A stretch of 47,608 nt of DNA from Candidatus Rokuibacteriota bacterium (GTDB taxonomy: Bacteria > Methylomirabilota > Methylomirabilia > Rokubacteriales > CSP1-6). Position 1 is the first letter of the stretch, and each line of letters begins with the position of its first letter. Made by a program: the position numbers and the translations under genes. Below, piece after piece: positions 40,421 through 47,608 of this stretch. The stretch lies in contig QHRW01000032.1 of NCBI GenBank assembly GCA_003220265.1, positions 1 to 47,608 of the forward strand, written 5' to 3'. The notes below the pieces were generated by a model. That model made no database searches. It worked only from the letters and a program-made list of their open reading frames with translations, and was not told where the DNA came from.

Positions 40421-40445
40421 GGGGAAACCCTGCCAGGGTTCCCCC
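40421..40445 (+). promoter_or_regulatory. Intercistronic hairpin between transketolase subunits
   Basis: Arms GGGGAA-ACCCT and AGGGT-TCCCC (one bulged A) around GCC. It lies 13 nt after the first subunit stop and 5 nt before the AGAGGAG ribosome binding site of the second, so it could attenuate transcription or protect message ends and set subunit ratio. Confidence 0.5.
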
Positions 40446-40460
40446 ACCCAAGAGGAGACT

Positions 40461-41387
40461 ATGGCTTCCAAGGCCTCACGCGCCGCGTTCGGCGAAGCGC
40501 TGCTGGAGCTCGGAGCCCGCGACCCGCGCATCGTGACGCTCGACGCCGATCTGTCGAAGTCGACGATGACCGCCAGGTTCGCCAAGGCCTATCCGCAGCG
40601 CGGCTTCAACCTGGGTATCGCCGAGTCCAACATGATCGGCGTCGGCGCGGGACTGGCGCTGACCGGCAAGATTCCGTTCGTGTGCTCGTTCGCGTGCTTC
40701 GTGGTGGGACGCTTCGAGACCATTCGCATCTCGGTCGCCTACACCAACGCCAACGTGAAGATCGTCGGCACGCACTCCGGCATCGCCATCGGCGAGGACG
40801 GCTACAGCCAGATGGGGCTCGAGGACATCGCCTGCCTGCGTGCACTGCCCAACGTGCCCATCGTCCAGCCCGCCGACGAGCTGGAGACCCGGCAGGCGGT
40901 GGCCTACGCCGTGGAGCACCAGGGGCCGCTCTACCTGCGTCTCACGCGCCAGAACCTCGAGCCCGTGTGCCCGCCCGATTATCGCTTCCAGCTCGGCCGC
41001 TGGCTCACGCTGCGCGCGGGCCGCGACGTGACGCTGGTCGCCAGCGGCGGCACCGTCTTCAACGCACTCGAAGCGGCCAGGCGGCTCGAGGCCGACGGCA
41101 TCTCGGCGGAGGTGCTCAACGCGGCGTCCATCAAGCCGCTCGACGAGGACGCGCTGGTGCGCTCGGCGACGAAGACGAAGCACGTCGTCACGGTCGAGGA
41201 CCACTCGATCCACGGCGGCCTCGGCGGCGCCGTCGCCGAGACGCTGGCCGAGGTGCTGCCCACGCCGGTGAAGCGCCTCGGTGTCGTCGGCTTCGGCGAA
41301 TCCGGCGACGCCAAGGGCCTCTACGCCAAGCACGGCCTCGACCCGGCCGGCATCGCCACCAGCGTCAAGAAGTTCCTCAATCGCTGA
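40461..41387 (+). CDS. Transketolase, C-terminal subunit
   Basis: A 308-residue pyrimidine-binding half plus C-terminal domain: FNLGIAESNMIGVGAGLALTGK (catalytic Glu), SFACFVVGRFETIR, GEDGYSQMGLEDIACLRALP and LYLRLTRQ. The C-terminal DHSIHGGLGGAVAE motif is present. The ATG follows AGAGGAG by 5 nt. It completes the split enzyme; this type is common in bacteria and archaea in pentose and aromatic precursor pathways. Confidence 0.93.
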   Translation: MASKASRAAFGEALLELGARDPRIVTLDADLSKSTMTARFAKAYPQRGFNLGIAESNMIGVGAGLALTGKIPFVCSFACFVVGRFETIRISVAYTNANVKIVGTHSGIAIGEDGYSQMGLEDIACLRALPNVPIVQPADELETRQAVAYAVEHQGPLYLRLTRQNLEPVCPPDYRFQLGRWLTLRAGRDVTLVASGGTVFNALEAARRLEADGISAEVLNAASIKPLDEDALVRSATKTKHVVTVEDHSIHGGLGGAVAETLAEVLPTPVKRLGVVGFGESGDAKGLYAKHGLDPAGIATSVKKFLNR

Positions 41388-41441
41388 CGGGCGCGAAGCG
41401 AGCGCGCGCCGGCGGCACCGCGCTTGCTACATCCGCGCCCC

Positions 41442-41698
41442 ATGATTTCCTACAGCGCCCTCACACGTGGTCTCGGCTGGTTCAGCATCGCGCTCGGCGT
41501 CGCGGAGGTGATCGCGCCGCGCCGCCTCGGTCGCCTCACCGGTCTCCGTCCCTATCGCCGCATGCTCCCCAAGCTGGGGCTGCGGGAGACATCGCCACGG
41601 TGATCGGCGTCGCGATCCTCGACGCGCTGTGCGCGCGGCGCATGACGCTCGGCGAGGGCACGACCGCCCGGCCTCCTGCCGCCGCGTCCTGGCGCTGA
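41442..41698 (+). pseudogene. Remnant of a small membrane protein gene (internal deletion)
   Basis: The first frame (41442-41603) encodes ISYSALTRGLGWFSIALGVAEVIAPRRLGRLTGL and LPKLGLRE, the N-terminus of the DUF4267/cyclase-associated membrane family, then stops after ETSPR. The next frame continues with AGDIATVIGVAILDALCARRM (to 41698), resembling the C-terminal helix of that family. The middle, including at least one membrane segment, is missing. This looks like an internal deletion with frameshift rather than a sequencing error. Confidence 0.55.
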
Positions 41699-41877
41699 CC
41701 ACGAGCGATCCGGCGCTTGGAAACGGCGCTCGGCGAGAGGACCGAGCACCGCCACGCCACCCGTGCGCCTCGCCTCGCTGAAGACGACGTCGCCCGCCCG
41801 ACGCCCGGCGCCGGGATGCACGGGCGTGACTCCGAGTCTAGTATGTGGGACAGGCCGTGCGAGAGGAGAGGCAGGCG
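41699..41877. promoter_or_regulatory. Intergenic region before the Cys rhodanese gene
   Basis: About 180 bp without a supported frame. TAGTAT at 41838-41843 could be a -10 box; GAGGAGAGG at 41862-41870 precedes the ATG at 41878. Confidence 0.35.
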
Positions 41878-42282
41878 ATGAAGCTGCGCAAGGGCTTCAA
41901 GCAACTGGTGGACGAGGCGAAGGCGCGGATCACGACGATCGGCCTCGGGGACGCCAAGAAGCGCCTCGGCCGTGAGGACGTCGTCTTCGTCGATCTGCGT
42001 GACGTGCGCGAGCTCGAGCGCGAGGGCATGATCCCGGGCGCCTTCCACTGCCCGCGGGGGATGCTGGAGTTCTGGATCGATCCCGAGAGCCCGTACCACA
42101 AGGACGTCTTCGCCTCCGGCAAGGAGTTCGTCTTCTATTGCAACGGCGCGTGGCGCTCGGCGCTGGCCGCCGACGTCGCGCAGCAGATGGGCCTCCCGCG
42201 CGTGCTGGAGATGGACGGCGGATTCACGGCGTGGAAGAACGCCGGCTTCCCGGTCGCGCAGCGCGAGAGCAAGAAGAAGTAG
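41878..42282 (+). CDS. Rhodanese-domain protein (cysteine type)
   Basis: A 134-residue cytoplasmic single-domain rhodanese. An N-terminal helical extension (KLRKGFKQLVDEAKARI) precedes VFVDLRDVRELEREGMIPGAFHCPRGMLEFWID. The active-site loop is FYCNGAWRSA with catalytic Cys, and the tail MDGGFTAWKNAGFPV is typical. ATG 41878 starts at the conserved part; upstream codons overlap the ribosome binding site. It contrasts with the selenocysteine rhodanese 4 kb upstream. Confidence 0.87.
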   Translation: MKLRKGFKQLVDEAKARITTIGLGDAKKRLGREDVVFVDLRDVRELEREGMIPGAFHCPRGMLEFWIDPESPYHKDVFASGKEFVFYCNGAWRSALAADVAQQMGLPRVLEMDGGFTAWKNAGFPVAQRESKKK

Positions 42283-42288
42283 CGGCGG

Positions 42289-43437
42289 ATGCGCACACGT
42301 CACGTCCTGCTCGGCCTCGTCGTGCTCGTGGTCGCCGTGGGCGCCGGCGTCGGCTGCTGGTATCGCGGCTACCTGGCCGGCGTACTGCCGAGCAGCGCTG
42401 CGGAGATGAGCGAGCTCACCCTGCCGCCGGGCTTCCACATCGGCGTCTACGCGAGCAACGTGCCGAACGCTCGGCAGATGGCGCTCGGCCCGCCCGGGAT
42501 TGTCTTCGTGGGATCGCTCAGCGAGGGCAAGGTGTACGCCGTCGTCGATCGCGACGGCGACCATCGCGCCGAAAAGGTCCACGTGCTGGCCAGCGGCCTC
42601 AACATGCCGAGCGGCGTGGCCTTCCGCGACGGGGCGCTCTACGTGGCCGCGGTCAACCGCATCTTGAGATTCCCCGACGTCGCGCGCGATCTCGACAAGC
42701 CGCCGAAACCCGAGGTGGTCACCGACGGCTACCCGAGCGATCGCCATCACGGCTGGAAATTCATCGCCTTCGGCCCCGACGGCAAGCTCTACGTGCCCGT
42801 CGGCGCGCCGTGCAACGTCTGCGACGTGAGCGGCCTGTACGCGACCATCACGCGCCTGGACGTGGCCGGCGGCAAGCCGGAGATCGTCGCGCGCGGCGTG
42901 CGCAACAGCGTGGGCTTCGACTTCCAGCCGCGCACGCGCGAGCTGTGGTTCACCGACAACGGGCGCGACTGGCTCGGCGACGACCAGCCGCCCGACGAGC
43001 TCAATCGCGTGGCCAAGGAAGGCGCGCACTTCGGCTTTCCGTTCTGCCACGGCGACGGCATCAAGGACCCCGAGCACAACGCGGGCAAGCCGTGTGATCA
43101 GTTCAGCCCGCCCGCGCGCCTGCTGGGCCCGCACGTGGCGGCCATCGGCATGCGGTTCTACACGGGAGGCATGTTCCCCGAGAAGTACCGCGAGGGCGTC
43201 TTCATCGCCGAGCACGGCTCGTGGAACCGCTCCAAGCCCATCGGCTATCGCGTGAGCTTCGTGAAGATCGAGGACAACAAGGCGACGTCGTACGAGCCGT
43301 TCGCCGCCGGCTGGCTCAAGGGCAACACGGCGTCGGGCCGCCCGGCCGACGTGCTGGTGATGCCCGACGGCGCGCTGCTCGTCTCCGACGACAAGGCCGG
43401 GCGCATCTATCGCATCTCGTACGAGGGGGCCAAGTGA
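42289..43437 (+). CDS. PQQ-type sorbosone/glucose dehydrogenase-like beta-propeller
   Basis: A 382-residue exported protein of the soluble glucose/sorbosone dehydrogenase fold. The N-terminus is a membrane anchor or lipoprotein signal (VLLGLVVLVVAVGAGVGC). Propeller features include LPPGFHIGVYASNVPNARQMALGP, NMPSGVAFRDGALYVA, DGKLYVPVGAPCNVC, FTDNGRDWLGDD and EHGSWNRSKPIGYRV. Catalytic His is likely in DRHHGWKF. PQQ dependence is inferred from the family; no PQQ synthesis genes are here. It starts 6 bp after the rhodanese and overlaps the amidase start. Confidence 0.87.
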   Translation: MRTRHVLLGLVVLVVAVGAGVGCWYRGYLAGVLPSSAAEMSELTLPPGFHIGVYASNVPNARQMALGPPGIVFVGSLSEGKVYAVVDRDGDHRAEKVHVLASGLNMPSGVAFRDGALYVAAVNRILRFPDVARDLDKPPKPEVVTDGYPSDRHHGWKFIAFGPDGKLYVPVGAPCNVCDVSGLYATITRLDVAGGKPEIVARGVRNSVGFDFQPRTRELWFTDNGRDWLGDDQPPDELNRVAKEGAHFGFPFCHGDGIKDPEHNAGKPCDQFSPPARLLGPHVAAIGMRFYTGGMFPEKYREGVFIAEHGSWNRSKPIGYRVSFVKIEDNKATSYEPFAAGWLKGNTASGRPADVLVMPDGALLVSDDKAGRIYRISYEGAK

Positions 43438-44834
43438 TGTCGAGCGTCGATCCCGCGTTCGCCACCGTCGCCGAGCTGTCCGCCGCCTTCACGCGCCGCG
43501 CGCTGTCCCCGGTGGAGGTCGTGGACGCGCTGGTGGCGCGGATCGATCGCCTCAACCCGCGCCTGCACGCGTTCATCGACGTGTACCCGGCCGAGGCGCG
43601 GCTGGCCGCCGAGGCCGCCGACAAGGCCATCCGCTCGGGCCACGCCGTCGGCCCCCTGCACGGCGTGCCCGTCGCGCTGAAGGACCTCGTCGATCTGGAG
43701 GGCCGTGTCACCACCGGCGGCTCGAAAGTGTGGGCCAAGCGCGTGTCGGGCGTCACGGCCACGCTCGCGCGGCGGCTCATCAGCGCCGGGATGATCGTGC
43801 TGGGCAAGACGCACACGGTGGAGTTCGCCATGGGCGGCTGGGGCACCAACACGCACATGGGCACGCCGTGGAACCCGTGGGACGCCAAGGTGCACCGCAC
43901 GCCGGGCGGCTCGTCGAGCGGCTCCGGCGTGGCCGTCGCGGCCGGGCTCGCGCCGGCGGCGATCGGCACCGACACCGGCGGCTCCGTGCGCCTGCCCGCC
44001 TCGTGGTGCGGCATCGTCGGCCTCAAGGTGAGCGTCGGCCGGATCAGCACCTTCGGCGTGCTCCCGCTCTCCACCACGCTCGACACGCCGGGCCCCATGA
44101 CGCGCTCCGTGGAAGACGCCGCGCTCCTCTATCGCGTGCTCAACGGGCCCGATCCGCACGACGCCTCCACGGCGGTGTGGACCGCCGACGATCCTCTGCC
44201 CTCGCTGCGCCGCGGTGTCGGCGGCCTGCGCCTGGCCGTGCTGCCGGATGCCGAGCGCGCCGGTGTCGATCGCGAGGTCCTGAGCGCGTACGACGCCGCC
44301 ATCGAGACGCTGCGCGGCCGAGGCGCCACCATCGTGACGGCCGCGCTGCCGCACCGCTTCAGCGATTACGCGGCCGCCACCGGGCGGATCATCGGCTCGG
44401 AGGGGTATCGCTTCGTCGGTCACCTGGTGGACGACGCCAACCTGCCGACCGACCCGCACGTGCGCCCGCGCATCCAGCTCGGGCGCGGCGTGTCGGCCCG
44501 TGACTATCTGCTGGCGCTCTCGCAGCAGAAGGAGCACCAGCGCCAGTTCGCCGTCGCCACCACCGACATCGACGCGCTGCTGACGCCGACCACGCAGACG
44601 GCGGCGATCCCGATCGACCAGGTGGATCAGACGGGCACGCCCGCGCACTTCACGCGCGCCGGCAACTACCTGGGCCTCTGCGGCGTGGCCGTACCCAACG
44701 GCTTCACGAGCGCCGGCCTGCCGACCTCGCTCCAGGTCCTCTGTCACACGGGCCGCGAAGGCATGGCGCTCACAATCGCGTGGGCCTACGAGCAGGCGAC
44801 CAGATGGCGTGAACAGAAGCCTCCCGTCCCCTAA
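43437..44834 (+). CDS. Amidase-signature family hydrolase
   Basis: A 465-residue amidase. The Ser-cisSer-Lys triad is visible: Lys in VALKDLVD, cis-Ser and Ser in PGGSSSGSGVAVAAG and GTDTGGSVRLPA. ATG 43437 overlaps the previous stop (TGATG). It could be an aryl-acylamidase, indoleacetamide hydrolase or GatA-like enzyme, but absence of gatB/gatC argues against GatA. Its 3' end overlaps the convergent GNAT gene by 4 bp. Confidence 0.92.
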   Translation: MSSVDPAFATVAELSAAFTRRALSPVEVVDALVARIDRLNPRLHAFIDVYPAEARLAAEAADKAIRSGHAVGPLHGVPVALKDLVDLEGRVTTGGSKVWAKRVSGVTATLARRLISAGMIVLGKTHTVEFAMGGWGTNTHMGTPWNPWDAKVHRTPGGSSSGSGVAVAAGLAPAAIGTDTGGSVRLPASWCGIVGLKVSVGRISTFGVLPLSTTLDTPGPMTRSVEDAALLYRVLNGPDPHDASTAVWTADDPLPSLRRGVGGLRLAVLPDAERAGVDREVLSAYDAAIETLRGRGATIVTAALPHRFSDYAAATGRIIGSEGYRFVGHLVDDANLPTDPHVRPRIQLGRGVSARDYLLALSQQKEHQRQFAVATTDIDALLTPTTQTAAIPIDQVDQTGTPAHFTRAGNYLGLCGVAVPNGFTSAGLPTSLQVLCHTGREGMALTIAWAYEQATRWREQKPPVP

Positions 44835-45334
44835 CGGGACCACGCCGCTCGGTCGATGGCGTACCACACGACCGGAACATCGGGATTCATCCAGTAGCGT
44901 GTGCCTCGGTGCGTGAGCCCTGCCTTCTCCATGACTCCGTGCGCGGCGGCAGTCACGCTGATAATGCGCTGAAGCCCGTGCTGCTCAAAGCCGAAACCAA
45001 GAGCCGCCAACGCTCCTTCGGTGGCAAAGCCGCGGCCCCACCATGCCTGATGAAGCTCGAACCCGACCTCGATCTTGTCGACCTCGGGCCAGTCCTCGAG
45101 CTCATCGAGGTCGATTCTGCCGATCCAGCACCCCGTCGTCTTGTCGATGGCCGCCCATGGGCCGAACCCCTTCACGCGCCACTGTCGCAGGCTGCTTTCG
45201 GCGAGCCGAACAGTCCGGTCTGGGGGCAGGTTTCGCCCGCCTCTGACGGCGGGGTCAGCAAAGAGACGCTGCAGTTCGGCGCCATCGTCCTCACGCCAGG
45301 GCCGCAACAGAAGGCGCTCGGTCTCCACGATCAT
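44831..45334 (-). CDS. GNAT-family N-acetyltransferase (RimJ/RimL-like)
   Basis: A 167-residue GNAT. N-terminal TERLLLRPWREDDGAELQRLFADP and the acetyl-CoA region GFELHQAWWGRGFATEGALAALGFGFEQHGLQRI are typical. After ISVT the usual segment HPENxAS is shortened to AAAHG before VMEKAGLTHRG, a small deletion relative to relatives. This could alter CoA binding. The substrate is unknown. Confidence 0.87.
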   Translation of the reverse strand: MIVETERLLLRPWREDDGAELQRLFADPAVRGGRNLPPDRTVRLAESSLRQWRVKGFGPWAAIDKTTGCWIGRIDLDELEDWPEVDKIEVGFELHQAWWGRGFATEGALAALGFGFEQHGLQRIISVTAAAHGVMEKAGLTHRGTRYWMNPDVPVVWYAIDRAAWSR

Positions 45335-45346
45335 CCCCGGTAGGGC

Positions 45347-46147
45347 TTACCGGCGCTTCGGCGTGCTCAGCGGCAGGTGCGTGCGGCCGGCGGACGCACC
45401 GCCGTTGACGGCGACGACCTCGCCGGTCATGTACTCGGCGAGCGGCGAGCACAGGAACAGGACGGCATTCGCGATGTCGCCCGGCGTGCCGGCGCGTCCC
45501 CACGGCACGCCCTTGAGGATCGTCGTCTCGTACTCTTGCGTCACGGGCGACGTCTCGCTGTCCACCTTGATGTAGCCGGGCGCCACGCAGTTCACGTTGA
45601 TCTTCTTCGCCGCGATCTCCATCGCCAGGACTTTCGTGAACATGACGACGGCCGCCTTCGACGAGCAGTAGTGCGCGCCGCCCGGCCGGCCGCTGAAGGC
45701 CGCGCCCGAGGCGATCGTCACGATCTTCCCCGGCCCGTCGCGCGCCGCCATCGCGCGCGCCACCGCGCGGCACGTGAGGAAGACGCCGCGCACGTTGGTC
45801 TCCATCACGCGGTCCCATTCGGCCACGTCCATGTCGAGGACCGGCGTGTTCGGATAGACGCCCGCGTTGGCGACGCCGATGGTGATGGGGCCCACCGCCG
45901 CGTCGGCCGCCTCCACGAAGCGGTCCACCGAACGCTCGTCGCGCACGTCCATCGTGCGCGCGAAGACGCTGGCGCCGCCGCCGAGACGCTGGGCCGCGTC
46001 CTTCACCGCCGTCTCGCGCACGTCGCCGATGGCCACACGCGCGCCCGCCCGGTGGAACGCCTCCGCGATGCCGAAGCCGATGCCGGCCGCCCCGCCGGTG
46101 ACGAGCGCGACGTGCCCGGTGAAGTCGAAGGCCGCCGGGGCGCTCAC
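45347..46147 (-). CDS. SDR-family oxidoreductase
   Basis: A 266-residue SDR with intact TGGAAGIG cofactor loop, NAG, Ser in IASGAAFSG and YCSSK active site. GTG 46147 overlaps the deacetylase stop in GTGA; the frame is open further upstream but lies within that gene. 3-ketoacyl reductase- or glucose dehydrogenase-like; substrate unknown. Confidence 0.88.
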   Translation of the reverse strand: MSAPAAFDFTGHVALVTGGAAGIGFGIAEAFHRAGARVAIGDVRETAVKDAAQRLGGGASVFARTMDVRDERSVDRFVEAADAAVGPITIGVANAGVYPNTPVLDMDVAEWDRVMETNVRGVFLTCRAVARAMAARDGPGKIVTIASGAAFSGRPGGAHYCSSKAAVVMFTKVLAMEIAAKKINVNCVAPGYIKVDSETSPVTQEYETTILKGVPWGRAGTPGDIANAVLFLCSPLAEYMTGEVVAVNGGASAGRTHLPLSTPKRR

Positions 46148-46959
46148 GAGCGCCGGCCCTTCTCGTGCCAGCGCGCCACCTCCTCGCACGTCGTGAACCA
46201 CACGCCCCGCTGCTTGCGCGTGAAACGCACCAGATCCTCGATGAGCTGGATGCGCGAGGCGCGCCCGCTGACGAATGGATGGCACGTCAGCACGAAGCAG
46301 CCGTTCTCCTTGTGCATGCCGGTGAACTCCGAGCTCCACAGCTGGAACACGCGCGCGGGATCGGCGATGGCGTTGGTGGCGCCGTAGACGTGCCGGAAGA
46401 GCGGGGCGTCGTCCATGATCCACTGCACGGGCACCTCGGTGAGCGGCCCCGCCGGCGTGGGAACGTCGTACGGCACGTCATTGCCCATCAGCGAGCTGTC
46501 GTAGAGGAAGCCGTGCGTCTTCAAGAGCGCGGGCGTCCACACGTTGACGTCCCACGACGGCGAGCGGTAGCCGGCCGGCTTCACGCCGAGGTGATCCTTC
46601 AAGATCTTGAGCTGCCGCTGCATGACGGACTTCTCCTGCGCCTCGTCGAGCATGCCCACGGCCTCGTGGACATTGCCATGGGCGCCGATCTCGTGGCCGG
46701 CGTCGCGGATGCGCGTGCACGGCGCCAGGTGGTTCTCCACCGTCCAGCCCGGGATGAAGAAGCTGGCCTTGAGCTTGAGCCGGTCGAGCAGCCGCAAGAT
46801 GCGATCGACGCCGACGCGCGGGCCGAACCGGCGCTCTTCCAGGTCGGCCAGGCTGCGCTTGGCCTTCTCGGGCTCGCGGAAGAGAAAACCGGACTCGGCG
46901 TCGAAGTCGAACGACAGCACCGCTGCGGACTGCTGTGCCTTGGGCCACTTGTATCGCAT
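46144..46959 (-). CDS. Polysaccharide deacetylase-family protein (PuuE-like)
   Basis: A 271-residue NodB-homology protein. SFDFDAES carries the Asp pair, HEIGAHGNVHE the two metal His, and GYRSPSWDVN motif 3. VLTCHPFVSGRASRI near the end carries the last catalytic His. This arrangement matches the PuuE allantoinase/peptidoglycan deacetylase group without signal peptide, so a small cytosolic amide substrate is likely. AGGAGA precedes the ATG at 46959. It sits between two SDR genes. Confidence 0.87.
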   Translation of the reverse strand: MRYKWPKAQQSAAVLSFDFDAESGFLFREPEKAKRSLADLEERRFGPRVGVDRILRLLDRLKLKASFFIPGWTVENHLAPCTRIRDAGHEIGAHGNVHEAVGMLDEAQEKSVMQRQLKILKDHLGVKPAGYRSPSWDVNVWTPALLKTHGFLYDSSLMGNDVPYDVPTPAGPLTEVPVQWIMDDAPLFRHVYGATNAIADPARVFQLWSSEFTGMHKENGCFVLTCHPFVSGRASRIQLIEDLVRFTRKQRGVWFTTCEEVARWHEKGRRS

Positions 46960-46967
46960 GGCGTCTC

Positions 46968-47608
46968 CTAGTCGATGTACTGGCCGCCGTTCACGTCCAT
47001 GCACTCGCCGGTGATCCACCCGGCATCTGACGACGCGAAGAAGAGAACGGCCGCGGCCACATCCTGCGGCCGGCCCACGCGCGCCAGTGGGATCGTCTTC
47101 AAGATGTCCTCGATGCCCGGGCCCTTCGTGATCCGCGTCGTGGGTGGCGTCTCGATGAGGCCGGGGCACACCGCGTTCACCGTCACCCGCGGCGCCAGCT
47201 CCTTGGCGAGGCCGCGCGTCAGCCCCAGCACGCCGGCCTTGGCAGCGGCGTACGCCGACTTGCTCACCGTCGCCGGCGGCCCTCCGCCATGCTTGGCGGA
47301 GATCGACGCGATGTTGACGATGCGCTGGTCCTCGCGGCGCAGCATCTGCGGCGCCAGGCACCGCGCCCAGTTCCAGGCGGACTTCAGATTGCGCGTGAGC
47401 ACGTGGTCGAACTCGGCCGGCGTCAGCTCCAGCATCGGGCGCGGCTCGCCGCCGCCGGCGACGTTGACCAGGATATCGACGCGGCCCATCGTGGACAGCG
47501 CCGACTGGGTCAGCCTCTCGGCCGTTGCGTAGTCGCCGGCGTCGCCCACGAGCGCGAGGCTCTTGCGTCCCAGCGCCTGCACCTCCTTCACCCTGGCCTG
47601 GGCGGCGT
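46968..47608 (-). CDS. SDR-family oxidoreductase (partial, 5' end outside window)
   Basis: The C-terminal 213 codons of an SDR. The Rossmann cofactor loop lies outside the window. NVAGGG, Ser in IASISAKHGG, and SAYAAAKAGVLGLT (YxxxK) are present, followed by CPGLIETPPTTRI. The frame is open to the window edge; a GTG at 47589-47591 is internal, not the start. Its stop is 9 bp before the deacetylase ATG. Confidence 0.87.
   Translation of the reverse strand, partial: AAQARVKEVQALGRKSLALVGDAGDYATAERLTQSALSTMGRVDILVNVAGGGEPRPMLELTPAEFDHVLTRNLKSAWNWARCLAPQMLRREDQRIVNIASISAKHGGGPPATVSKSAYAAAKAGVLGLTRGLAKELAPRVTVNAVCPGLIETPPTTRITKGPGIEDILKTIPLARVGRPQDVAAAVLFFASSDAGWITGECMDVNGGQYID

Noticed and set aside
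34724..41387. RiPP biosynthesis cluster around tldD/tldE
   Set aside because: No short precursor-like ORF, YcaO, radical-SAM maturase or exporter is seen nearby; kept only as a hypothesis in the findings.
41442..41698. TGA at 41601 as a third selenocysteine codon
   Set aside because: The family similarity continues in another frame, not after the TGA in the same frame, and no Cys is expected there.

Overview
This is a very GC-rich, gene-dense bacterial chromosome segment with about 42 recognisable genes, no rRNA, no tRNA, no CRISPR array, and no phage or transposase genes. The content is short-chain dehydrogenases (five), a CoxL-like molybdenum hydroxylase, LarB/C/E, split transketolase, a B-family DNA polymerase and selenocysteine usage. 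It fits an environmental lineage such as Candidatus Rokubacteria/Methylomirabilota or a deltaproteobacterium-like group. That placement is inference from gene content; no marker gene here settles it.

Layout. 1-7335 (minus strand): a tight operon read rlmN, mtaB, mtnP, pfkB-type kinase, larE, larB, larC, cupin (cut by the window edge), mostly joined by 4-8 bp overlaps. It combines RNA modification, methylthioadenosine salvage and nickel-pincer cofactor synthesis. 7505-11122 (plus): cupin, form-II CoxL-like subunit, RidA/CnbZ-like protein. 11196-15134 (minus): a decayed HAD phosphatase, a 37-codon coupled ORF, a YdjM-like membrane hydrolase, glycerate 2-kinase, an aminotransferase and a MoaD/ThiS-like protein. 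15197-17191 (plus): a GT-C-like membrane protein. 17152-25822 (minus): GlcG/HbpS protein, small exported ORF, PhoD-like phosphatase, HELTH lipoprotein peptidase, unknown membrane protein, two SDRs, YihY, an HtrA-like protein lacking its catalytic triad, and a dienelactone hydrolase lipoprotein. 25863-28711 (plus): a DsbA-like selenoprotein coupled to DNA polymerase B. 28749-34691 (minus): exported protein, cytochrome c, RNA-binding protein, SDR, chemoreceptor with a membrane-anchored partner, DUF309 and RDD proteins. 34724-44834 (plus): moeA, tldD, a selenocysteine rhodanese, tldE, split transketolase, a gene remnant, a Cys rhodanese, a sorbosone dehydrogenase-like protein and an amidase. 44831-47608 (minus): GNAT, SDR, polysaccharide deacetylase and a partial SDR.

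The strongest observations are two genes whose active-site cysteine codon is an in-frame TGA followed by a bacterial SECIS-type hairpin: a DsbA-like UPWC protein (TGA at 25905) and a rhodanese UTC protein (TGA at 37771) lying between tldD and tldE. A conventional gene caller would truncate or miss both. Also notable are five copies of a composite two-hairpin repeat placed at gene 3' ends, three probable CTG starts (two inside CTGA overlaps), several -10 boxes 6-7 nt from the start codon (leaderless transcripts), an HtrA homologue with His, Asp and Ser all replaced, and two genes that have decayed by internal deletion.
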